Source: Pseudomonadota bacterium
Lineage (GTDB): Bacteria; Pseudomonadota; Gammaproteobacteria; Xanthomonadales; Xanthomonadaceae
Reading direction: 5' to 3'
Length of the DNA stretch: 22,721 nucleotides
NCBI GenBank assembly: GCA_023430045.1
Contig: JAEZCF010000128.1
Coordinates: 1 to 22,721, forward strand
Positions within the stretch are counted from its first letter, which is position 1. The number at the start of each line of letters is the position of its first letter. A model generated the notes under the pieces. The model was not told the origin of the DNA, made no database searches, and worked only from the letters and a program-made list of their open reading frames with translations. This document shows, one piece after another, positions 16,787 to 22,721 of this stretch. The position numbers and the translations under genes are program-made.

Positions 16787-16809
16787 GTAGAGCCGGACGC
16801 TGCCCGGCT
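16787..16809 (+). repeat. GTAG-headed REP palindrome in the groES-groEL gap
   Basis: GTAG (16787-16790) is followed by AGCCGG (16791-16796), a 7-base loop and CCGGCT (16804-16809). This is the form of Stenotrophomonas REP units and matches the copies at the right end of the window. It sits about 17 bases upstream of the groEL start, read from the minus strand, so it is part of the groESL mRNA. Confidence 0.75.
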
Positions 16810-16854
16810 GCATTGATATGGAAGGAACTACGATCGATCAGGTCGCGCGGCGGC

Positions 16855-17145
16855 TCAGCCGATGACGGCAAGCACGTCGTCTTCGCGCAGGACCTTGTAC
16901 TCGACGCCTTCGGACTTGTAGCTGCTGCCGGCGTACTGGCCGTAGATGACCTTGTCACCGACCTTCAGCGACGGGGCGCGCACGCTGCCGTTGTCCAGCG
17001 GCTTGCCCGGGCCCACGGCCACGATTTCACCCTTGGTGGACTTTTCCTTGGCGGAATCCGGAATCACGATGCCGCCCGAGGAGATTTCGTCGGCTTCGAT
17101 CGGCTTGACCACCACGCGGTCGTGAAGCGGCTTCAAGTTGCTCAT
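16855..17145 (-). CDS. groES: Co-chaperonin GroES (Hsp10)
   Basis: A 96-residue lid protein of the GroEL folding chamber. The sequence is typical throughout: LKPLHDRVVVKPIEADE, the mobile loop SSGGIVIPDSAKEKS (GGIVI is the GroEL-binding edge), KGEIVAVGPG, VKVGDKVIYGQYAG-like segment KVGDKVIYGQYAG, and the end REDDVLAVIG. The start at 17145 has AGAGG seven bases upstream; the longer open frame reaching to 17286 crosses the CIRCE element and is not coding. First gene of the heat-shock operon groES-groEL. Confidence 0.99.
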   Translation of the reverse strand: MSNLKPLHDRVVVKPIEADEISSGGIVIPDSAKEKSTKGEIVAVGPGKPLDNGSVRAPSLKVGDKVIYGQYAGSSYKSEGVEYKVLREDDVLAVIG

Positions 17146-17189
17146 GTGAGACCTCTCAAGTGATTGATTGTGTTGAAAAAGTCCGGCAA

Positions 17190-17220
17190 TTCTAGCAGTC
17201 GCCACAGGTGACTGCCAGAA
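17190..17220. promoter_or_regulatory. CIRCE-like element (HrcA operator) of groESL
   Basis: TTCTAGCAGTC (17190-17200), a 9-base spacer and GACTGCCAGAA (17210-17220) are an inverted repeat with one mismatch. Compared with CIRCE (TTAGCACTC-N9-GAGTGCTAA) 7 of 9 and 6 of 9 positions match and the 9-base spacer is exact. It lies 45 bases before the groES start. HrcA-CIRCE control of groESL is known in Xanthomonas, so a repressor site is the natural reading. Confidence 0.8.
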
Positions 17221-17229
17221 CCGCGCGTG

Positions 17230-17250
17230 AAAAAACCCGACAACGCCGGG
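17230..17250 (-). terminator. Hairpin plus U-run at the predicted 5' end of groESL mRNA
   Basis: On the minus strand CCCGGC-GTT-GTCGGG (17250-17236) forms a 6-bp stem with one G-U pair, followed by six T residues (17235-17230). It begins only three or so bases after the start predicted from the sigma32-like promoter, so it may act as a stabilising 5' hairpin and not as a real terminator. Confidence 0.5.
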
Positions 17251-17259
17251 ACAGAGCAG

Positions 17260-17287
17260 AGATGGAGCCCGGGCCAGCCCTTTCAAG
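17260..17287 (-). promoter_or_regulatory. Sigma32-like heat-shock promoter of groESL
   Basis: On the minus strand CTTGAAA (17287-17281), preceded by CCC, is followed at 13 bases by CTCCATCT (17267-17260). The heat-shock consensus is CTTGAA and CCCCATNT with a 13-15 base spacer; only one position of the -10 differs. The transcript would start near 17253, about 108 bases before groES. Confidence 0.8.
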
Positions 17288-17471
17288 GGCCGTCTTCAAA
17301 AAAAATCCTGGCGGGTGGCTGGGCGCGTGGCGCTGCCGTCAGCGCCCGCCGCGCAGCCCATCATTGGTGACAACCGTCACGTTCCACACGCAATAAAAAG
17401 CCATATACGACAGAAGTGTCACGCAATCGGCTTAGATTCGCGCCAGGGGATCCGCTCACAAGGAGTAGTCG

Positions 17472-19265
17472 ATGCGAATGCTGCCACCGCTTGCCGCCGT
17501 CTGCCTGCTGGCACTGGCCACCTCGCCGGCCCAGGCCGAGGTCTTCATCAACGAACTGCATTACGACGACAGCACCCCCGCCGGCGATGTCGGCGAGGCG
17601 ATCGAGGTGGTGGCGACCGCCGGCGAGGACCTGTCCGGCTACCGGCTGTACCTCTACAACGGCAGCACGCCATCGGCGGCCAGCGTATACGCCGACGATC
17701 CGGTGCCGGCCGGCACCGTGGCGTCCTGCGGCGGTGCCCGCGTGGCGGTGGTGACCTATCCGACCAATGGGCTGCAGAACGGGCCCAGCGACGGCATCGC
17801 GCTGGTGGGCGCGAGCGGCACGGTGGTGCAGTTCCTCAGTTACGAGGGCACACTCACCGCCGCCAACGGCCCGGCCGCCGGCATGACCAGCCAGAACATC
17901 CCGGTGGCCGAAAGCAACAGCACCGCACCCGGCACGTCCCTGCAGCTGACCGGCAGTGGTAGCCAGTATGTCCATTTCACCTGGGCTGGATCGGCCGTAC
18001 AGAACTTCGGGGCGTGCAACCACGGCCAGTCGTTCACCGGCAGCCCCGGCACGCCCGGCCCGAACACTCCGCCTTCGGTATCCACCACGTTCCCGGCACA
18101 GGGCAGCAGCACCTTCCCTGCCGCCGCCGACCTGGAAGTGGTATTCAGCGAGAACGTGACCCTGGCCAGCGGCGCCCTGGCGCTCAGCTGCGGCCGCTCC
18201 GGCAGCGTGCCGCTGAGCCATCCGGCCAGCGGCCGTACGCTGCGGATTTCCACCCACACCGCGCTGGTGGCCGGTGAAGCCTGCCGCTTCGACATCCGCG
18301 CCAGCCGCATCAGCGACAACCAGGGCGCACATCCGGCGGCCGATTCGCGCATCGCCTTCACCGTGGCCAGCAGCACCGGCACGCCGGATCCGGGTAATCC
18401 CGGCGAACCCGGCGACTACTATTCGCGGGTCAACACCTCCAGCCCGGCGCAGCTGCGCTGCTCGCTTCACGAGACCATCAAGGGGCATACGTCGTATCCC
18501 TACAGTGGCTCGGGCACCAGCACCTGGACCATCCTGGAGATCGCCGACGAGGATCCAGGCAATCCGGGCCGCATCCTCGATGCCTACCGCAACCGCAGCT
18601 ACGCCAAGGTCAGCGACCGCGCTGGCACTGGCAGCGGACTGACCTACAACCGCGAACATACCTGGCCCAACTCCCTGGGCTTCGCCAGCACCACCGGCGA
18701 CAAGGGCCTGCCGTATGCGCCCTACACCGACACCCACATGCTGTACCTGACCGACACACAATGGAACGCTGATCGCGGCAACAAGCCATTTGCCCGATGC
18801 GATGGCAACTGCGGCGAGCGCGCCACCGAATCCAACAACGGACAGGGCGGCGGCAGCGGCGCCTACCCGGGCAATTCCAACTGGGTGCGTGGGCCGGATG
18901 GCAACCAGGGCACGTTCGAAGCATGGAGCCGGCGCAAGGGCGACATGGCACGTGCCGTCATGTACATGGCAATCCGTTATGAGGGGGGCCGGGATGCCGC
19001 CACCGGCCAGTCGGAGCCGGACCTGGAGCTGACCGACGACCGCAGCAGGATCGTCGCCACCAGCAGTTCGCCGGCCTACATGGGTCTGTTGTCCACCCTG
19101 ATCGACTGGCACCTGGCCGATCCACCGGGCGATGCCGAACGTGCCCGCAACGAGGTGATCTACAGCTTCCAGGGCAATCGCAACCCCTTCATCGACCATC
19201 CCGAGTGGGCGACGCCTGCGCTGTTCACTTCGTCCCGGCCGGCCACCTGCCAGCTCGCCGAGTGA
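17472..19265 (+). CDS. Secreted endonuclease I (extracellular DNase, ExeM/Xds/EndA-like)
   Basis: A 597-residue exported nuclease. A Sec signal (MRMLPPLAAVCLLALATSPAQA, about 1-22) is followed by a lamin-tail-like domain (about 23-180; VFINELHYDDST and SGYRLYLYNG), an SbsA Ig-like (Big_5-type) domain (about 195-305; VSTTFPAQGSS, LEVVFSENV), a Gly/Pro linker, and an endonuclease I domain (about 315-590). The catalytic REHTWPNS motif is near residue 393, with THMLYLTD, CDGNC and GDMARAVMYMAIRYEG following. Such enzymes degrade extracellular DNA for nutrient use, biofilm remodelling or escape from DNA traps. AGGAG lies shortly before the start at 17472. Divergent from groES with a 326-base gap that holds the groESL control region. 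Confidence 0.93.
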   Translation: MRMLPPLAAVCLLALATSPAQAEVFINELHYDDSTPAGDVGEAIEVVATAGEDLSGYRLYLYNGSTPSAASVYADDPVPAGTVASCGGARVAVVTYPTNGLQNGPSDGIALVGASGTVVQFLSYEGTLTAANGPAAGMTSQNIPVAESNSTAPGTSLQLTGSGSQYVHFTWAGSAVQNFGACNHGQSFTGSPGTPGPNTPPSVSTTFPAQGSSTFPAAADLEVVFSENVTLASGALALSCGRSGSVPLSHPASGRTLRISTHTALVAGEACRFDIRASRISDNQGAHPAADSRIAFTVASSTGTPDPGNPGEPGDYYSRVNTSSPAQLRCSLHETIKGHTSYPYSGSGTSTWTILEIADEDPGNPGRILDAYRNRSYAKVSDRAGTGSGLTYNREHTWPNSLGFASTTGDKGLPYAPYTDTHMLYLTDTQWNADRGNKPFARCDGNCGERATESNNGQGGGSGAYPGNSNWVRGPDGNQGTFEAWSRRKGDMARAVMYMAIRYEGGRDAATGQSEPDLELTDDRSRIVATSSSPAYMGLLSTLIDWHLADPPGDAERARNEVIYSFQGNRNPFIDHPEWATPALFTSSRPATCQLAE

Positions 19266-19286
19266 CGTTTTTCCGATTTGTCCGAT

Positions 19287-19317
19287 GCCCCGGTCCGGCC
19301 TGCTGCGCGGACCGGGG
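19287..19317 (+). terminator. GC hairpin between endonuclease and cutA
   Basis: CCCGGTCC (19289-19296) and GGACCGGG (19309-19316) form an 8-bp stem with a 12-base loop, extendable by one or two pairs. It starts 23 bases after the endonuclease stop. A U-run is absent, so termination would be weak or Rho-assisted. Confidence 0.45.
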
Positions 19318-19320
19318 GCC

Positions 19321-19326
19321 TATACT
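19321..19326 (+). promoter_or_regulatory. Candidate -10 box for a leaderless cutA transcript
   Basis: TATACT ends eight bases before the cutA ATG, which would place the transcript start at or next to the start codon. No -35 hexamer is visible at 17 bases. Weak call based on a near-perfect -10. Confidence 0.35.
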
Positions 19327-19334
19327 CGGCGGTC

Positions 19335-19673
19335 ATGTCGAACGCCGATCCCGTCCTGCTGCTGCTCACCACCTGCCCTGATGCCGACAGCGCCGACCGC
19401 ATCGCGCACGCGCTGGTGGGCGAACGGCTGGCCGCCTGCGCCACACGGCTGGACGGCGCGCGCTCGACGTACCGCTGGCAGGGCCGGATCACGACCGACA
19501 CGGAGCTGCAGCTGCTGGTGAAAACCACGGCCAGCCGGCTGGATGCCGCCATGGCCCGGCTGGTGGAACTGCACCCGTATGAACTCCCCGAATGCATCGC
19601 GGTCGAAGCGATCGCCGGGTTGCCGGCCTATATGGATTGGATCCGGGCACAGACCCGGGAGGAACACAGTTGA
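19335..19673 (+). CDS. cutA: CutA1-family divalent-cation tolerance protein
   Basis: A 112-residue protein of the trimeric CutA1 family, linked in E. coli to copper tolerance, though its biochemical role is unsettled. The family pattern is complete: LLLTTCPDADSADRIAHALV, ERLAACATRL, STYRWQGRITTDTELQLLVKT, LVELHPYELPECIAV and YMDWIRAQT. The start at 19335 was chosen over an upstream in-frame ATG at 19278 because similarity begins there; no clear ribosome-binding site is present. Its stop TGA shares a base with the dsbD start (TGATG), so the genes are translationally coupled. CutA next to DsbD is a common gene order in gammaproteobacteria. Confidence 0.94.
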   Translation: MSNADPVLLLLTTCPDADSADRIAHALVGERLAACATRLDGARSTYRWQGRITTDTELQLLVKTTASRLDAAMARLVELHPYELPECIAVEAIAGLPAYMDWIRAQTREEHS

Positions 19674-22060
19674 TGACACCCGGTTTGATGATGACGTTTC
19701 GCCGTTACGCAGTGCTGTGCGCGCTGTCGTTTTTCGCCCTTCCCGCCCTGGCGGTCAGCGAGAAGGACCTGCTTCCGGTGGACCAGGCCTTCGCGCTCAG
19801 CGCATCGGCGACCGGACGTGACCAGGTCCGCCTGCAATGGAAGATCGCGCCGGGCTATTACCTTTATCGCCATCGAACCAGCGTCAAGGCCGATGGTGGC
19901 TTCAACGCGGGCACCCTGCAGCTGCCTGCCGGCGAACGCCATCACGACGACTTCTTCGGCGAGGTGGAAACCTATCGCCAGCAACTGGTAGGCACCTTGC
20001 CCGGCAAGCCTGCGGCAGGCACCACCACGGTGCAGCTGGAAGTCCGCTTCCAGGGCTGTGCCGATGCCGGCGTGTGCTATCCGCCGCAGAAGCGCGTCAT
20101 CGAGGTGAAGCTGCCCGGCGGTGACGCGTCCGCCGCTGCGTCCGGCACTTCGCCCTTCAATGCGCCCCTTTCGGGCATCGGATCCGCCAGTGGCGGCCTG
20201 CGCCTGCCGGGCACCGCAGCCACCGCGCAGGCGCTGCCGCTGCCTTCCGAAAAGGCGTTTGGTTTCGAAGCCATTGTCGACGATGGAAACACCCTGCTGC
20301 TGCGTTTCACGCCGGCGCCCGGTTATTACCTCTATCGCGACCGCACCTCGCTGAAGCTGGAAGGCGCCAACGGCATCGGCCTGGGCGCGCTGCGCTGGCC
20401 TGCCGCACGTTCGCACCGCGATGAGCACTTCGGCGACGTGGCGGTGTACTTCGACCAGATCGATGTGCCGCTGCCGCTGCGCCGCAGCCGGGACCAGGCC
20501 ATCGACGCCACGCTGGCGGTCACCTTCCAGGGATGCCAGACCGATGGCATCTGCTACCCGCCGATGACGCGCCGGGTGAAGCTGTCCATTCCGCAAGGCA
20601 AGGTCGATCCGGGCACCCAGACGGGAACGGAAGCAGTCATACCGCCGGCCGGCACCGCCGCGCGCGCAGGCATCGTCGAGACCGATCCGCGGGAAAGTCG
20701 TCGCCTGCTGGCCACCATCCCGGATACTTCCAGCGACACCGCTGTCGCCCCTCCGCCGGACACTGCCACCGCCGCCGGAGACCTTGCGGCCAGCCCCGAT
20801 GCGAGCGCCGGCAATGCCCAGCGCACGGCGCCACCGCAGGCCGTCGCGCCGTCGCGCCTGGTGATGGTCCTGCTGCTGGCGCTGGCTGGCGGCCTGATTC
20901 TGAACCTGATGCCCTGCGTGCTGCCGATCCTGTCGCTGAAGGTGCTGGGCGTGGCGCAGAGCGGCGAAAGCCGCCAGCGCGCTCGCGCGCACGCGCTCTG
21001 GTACACCGCCGGTGTGCTGGTCGCCTTCGCCGTCATCGGTGGCCTGGTGCTGGCCCTGCGCGCGGCAGGACAGGCGGCGGGCTGGGGTTTCCAGCTGCAG
21101 CATCCGTGGTTCATCGCTGCGCTGGTCTATCTGATGTTCGCCGTGGGCCTCAGCCTGTCCGGCGTGTTCACGCTGGGCGGCGGGGTCGGCAATGTCGGCC
21201 AGTCGCTGGCCGCGCGCAGCGGCCCGATGGGCGATTTCTTCACCGGCGTGCTGGCCTGCGTGGTCGCCAGTCCGTGCGTGGCTCCGTTCATGGGCCCGGC
21301 ACTGGCCTATGCGTTCGCCGCGCCCGCGCTGCAGTCGCTGCTGGTGTTCCTGATGCTTGGCCTGGGGCTGGCGCTGCCGTTCCTGCTGATCGGCTTCGTG
21401 CCCTCGCTGGCCCGCCGCCTGCCGCGGCCGGGCGCGTGGATGGAAACGCTGAAACATGTGCTGGCCTTCCCGATGTACGCCACCGCCCTGTGGCTGCTGT
21501 GGGTGCTGGGCAAGCAGCGCGGCGTGGATGCGATGACGCTGGTGCTGGCCGGGCTGGTGGTGCTGACGCTGGGCCTGTGGTGGTTCGAGCGCAGCCGCTG
21601 GCGCAGCCAGCGTATCGGCGCGGCGCTGGCCGGCCTGCTCATCCTGGCCGCGCTTGCACCGGTATGGACGGTCAGCCGCCTGCAGGCTCCGGCCGCCGGG
21701 GTACAGGCCGGTGGCGAAAGCGTGGTGGCGTATTCGCCGCAGATGCTGGACCGCCTGCGTGCCGACAACCGCGTGGTATTCGTCAACATGACCGCGGACT
21801 GGTGCGTGACCTGCAAGGCCAACGAACGCACCGTGCTGTCGCGGCCGGCCTTCGAGGATGTCCTGCGGCGCACGAACGCGGTGTACATGCGCGGCGATTA
21901 CACCAACGTGGATCCGCAGATCACCGCCTTCCTGGATGAGCACAAGGCGGTCGGCGTGCCGCTGTACGTGGTGTATGGGCCGGGTGCACCGCCGACCGTG
22001 CTGCCGACCGTGTTGACCCAGGCGCTGGTCGAAGACGCACTGCTGCGTACCGCCCGATGA
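19673..22060 (+). CDS. dsbD: Thiol:disulfide interchange protein DsbD with duplicated N-terminal domain
   Basis: A 795-residue inner-membrane protein that carries electrons from cytoplasmic thioredoxin to periplasmic thiol proteins. After a signal peptide (about 1-27) there are two copies of the DsbD-alpha domain: one with WKIAPGYYLYRHRTS and FQGCADAGVCYPP (C129, C135), one with PAPGYYLYRDRTS and FQGCQTDGICYPP (C288, C294). A linker rich in Ala, Thr and Pro (about 315-395) leads to the eight-helix DsbD-beta domain with NLMPCVLP (C415) and ASPCVAPFMG (C535), then a thioredoxin-like gamma domain with ADWCVTC (C711, C714). E. coli DsbD is about 565 residues with a single alpha domain. The ATG at 19673 overlaps the cutA stop and has GGAGG ten bases upstream. 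The end overlaps the tlpA start by ATGA. Confidence 0.96.
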   Translation: MTPGLMMTFRRYAVLCALSFFALPALAVSEKDLLPVDQAFALSASATGRDQVRLQWKIAPGYYLYRHRTSVKADGGFNAGTLQLPAGERHHDDFFGEVETYRQQLVGTLPGKPAAGTTTVQLEVRFQGCADAGVCYPPQKRVIEVKLPGGDASAAASGTSPFNAPLSGIGSASGGLRLPGTAATAQALPLPSEKAFGFEAIVDDGNTLLLRFTPAPGYYLYRDRTSLKLEGANGIGLGALRWPAARSHRDEHFGDVAVYFDQIDVPLPLRRSRDQAIDATLAVTFQGCQTDGICYPPMTRRVKLSIPQGKVDPGTQTGTEAVIPPAGTAARAGIVETDPRESRRLLATIPDTSSDTAVAPPPDTATAAGDLAASPDASAGNAQRTAPPQAVAPSRLVMVLLLALAGGLILNLMPCVLPILSLKVLGVAQSGESRQRARAHALWYTAGVLVAFAVIGGLVLALRAAGQAAGWGFQLQHPWFIAALVYLMFAVGLSLSGVFTLGGGVGNVGQSLAARSGPMGDFFTGVLACVVASPCVAPFMGPALAYAFAAPALQSLLVFLMLGLGLALPFLLIGFVPSLARRLPRPGAWMETLKHVLAFPMYATALWLLWVLGKQRGVDAMTLVLAGLVVLTLGLWWFERSRWRSQRIGAALAGLLILAALAPVWTVSRLQAPAAGVQAGGESVVAYSPQMLDRLRADNRVVFVNMTADWCVTCKANERTVLSRPAFEDVLRRTNAVYMRGDYTNVDPQITAFLDEHKAVGVPLYVVYGPGAPPTVLPTVLTQALVEDALLRTAR

Positions 22061-22632
22061 AGCGCCTGCGGCCGGCACTGCTGTGGGTAGCGGTGCTGGC
22101 CGGCGGCCTGGGCCTGTGGGCGGGACATCGGCTGGAGCAGCGCACGGCCGCACCTGAAGCCGTACCGGCCCGGCGCGCGCCGATGCCGGCCGGGGACATC
22201 GCCGGTATCGGCGATCCGTTGCCGGCACTGAGCCTGCCGGATCTTGCCGGTGAGCGGGTGGATCTGCGGAATTTTTCCGGTCGTCCCCTGCTCATCAACG
22301 TATGGGCCAGCTGGTGCGCACCCTGCGTGCAGGAGATGCCGGAACTGGCGCGCTTCGCGACGGCACAGGGCAGCGATGGCGTACAGGTGCTTGGACTGGC
22401 GCTGGACACTCCGGAAGGCGTGCGTGATTTCCTGGCGCGGGTACCGGTGGCCTATCCCATCGTGCTGGAAACGCCGGGCCCGGCCGATGCCAGCGTGCGG
22501 TTGGGCAACACACAGGGGCTGCTGCCGTATACCGTGCTGGTGGATGCACAGGGACGCATCGTGCGGCGCAAACTGGGACCATTCGCAGAAGGCGAAATCG
22601 AAGGATGGGCGCTCGGCGATGGCCGCCCGTAG
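22057..22632 (+). CDS. TlpA/ResA-type membrane-anchored thioredoxin
   Basis: A 191-residue periplasmic thiol-disulfide protein held by an uncleaved N-terminal helix (about 6-24). The thioredoxin fold shows LSLPDLAGERVDL, NVWASWCAPCVQEMP (C87, C90), LGLALDTPEGV and a cis-proline LPYTVLVDAQGRIV. It is a likely electron acceptor from DsbD, for cytochrome c maturation or another reduction. The start overlaps the dsbD stop by four bases (ATGA), so the two are translationally coupled. The stop codon TAG is at the same time part of the GTAG head of the REP that begins at 22629. Confidence 0.94.
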   Translation: MKRLRPALLWVAVLAGGLGLWAGHRLEQRTAAPEAVPARRAPMPAGDIAGIGDPLPALSLPDLAGERVDLRNFSGRPLLINVWASWCAPCVQEMPELARFATAQGSDGVQVLGLALDTPEGVRDFLARVPVAYPIVLETPGPADASVRLGNTQGLLPYTVLVDAQGRIVRRKLGPFAEGEIEGWALGDGRP

Positions 22633-22651
22633 AGCGGGGCTCTGCCCCGCT
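22629..22651 (+). repeat. GTAG-headed REP palindrome 1
   Basis: GTAG (22629-22632), then AGCGGGG (22633-22639), a 5-base loop and CCCCGCT (22645-22651) as a perfect 7-bp stem. The TAG of the head is the stop codon of the TlpA-type gene. Confidence 0.85.
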
Positions 22652-22681
22652 GTGCGAAGCGCGCTGCCCGGCACGCATCTC

Positions 22682-22704
22682 GTAGAGCCGGGCTCTGCCC
22701 CGCT
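22682..22704 (+). repeat. GTAG-headed REP palindrome 2
   Basis: GTAG (22682-22685) followed by AGCCGGGCTCTGCCCCGCT. It is in the same orientation as the unit at 22629, 53 bases on, and shares its loop CTCTGCCCCGCT. The stem has one mismatch (AGCCGG against CCCCGCT). The last 17 bases of the window show nothing further. Confidence 0.75.
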
Positions 22705-22721
22705 GAGGCAAGATCAAGCAG

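Noticed and set aside
16771..16854. Separate groEL promoter in the groES-groEL gap
   Set aside because: No -35/-10 pair was found; the gap is explained by the REP palindrome and the groEL ribosome-binding site.
17401..17438. Pho box and promoter for the endonuclease gene
   Set aside because: GTGTCAC at 17416 followed by TTAGAT at 17432 has suitable spacing, but the first half-site does not match CTGTCAT, so the case is too weak to list.
17361..19199. 612-codon minus-strand open frame opposite the endonuclease gene
   Set aside because: Antisense shadow of a well supported secreted nuclease; no recognisable domain or signal.
19628..22228. 866-codon minus-strand open frame opposite dsbD
   Set aside because: Antisense shadow; low-complexity Arg, Gln and His composition.

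Overview
The window is high-GC DNA that reads as Stenotrophomonas or a close relative in the Xanthomonadaceae. The evidence is the protein sequences (PriA, GroES/GroEL, a Xanthomonas-type DsbD and CutA), a CIRCE-like element in front of groES, and short GTAG-headed palindromes of the kind known as REPs in S. maltophilia. No tRNA, rRNA, insertion sequence or CRISPR array was seen. Species assignment is inference.

Layout, left to right. (1) A 5'-truncated priA (+), then 315 bp without a gene that holds a 27-bp perfect inverted repeat and a degenerate 19-22 bp tandem repeat. (2) A minus-strand pair, a NYN/OST-HTH protein followed by a glutathione S-transferase, divergent from a type II NADH dehydrogenase (+). 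(3) A GIY-YIG protein (-), divergent from a tandem glycine riboswitch that leads into a two-domain UPF0126/TRIC membrane protein (+). (4) A DAHP synthase (-) behind a trp-style transcription attenuator whose leader peptide carries seven aromatic residues in a row (FYFWYYF). (5) A minus-strand series: LuxR-type response regulator, BvgS/EvgS-type hybrid kinase, DUF1090 periplasmic protein, and a C-terminally short fimbrial usher with no chaperone or pilin beside it. (6) groES-groEL (-) with a sigma32-like promoter and CIRCE. (7) A secreted endonuclease I (+), then the tightly packed cutA-dsbD-tlpA operon (+), ending in GTAG repeats.

The strongest observation is the aroG attenuator. Four mutually complementary segments (7857-7862, 7819-7825, 7762-7768, 7749-7756) surround the aromatic codons and end in an intrinsic terminator with six U residues, so shared aromatic-pathway flux would be set by charging of tRNA-Phe, tRNA-Tyr and tRNA-Trp. 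Other regulatory RNA or DNA includes the glycine riboswitch, CIRCE, and hairpin plus U-run elements placed very close to the predicted starts of the groES and response-regulator transcripts. Other protein oddities are the duplicated N-terminal domain of DsbD and the usher that lacks its C-terminal domains.

Nothing here looks like a defence island or an integrated element. The region is core chromosome with a few accessory-looking pieces (repeats, usher, two-component system).
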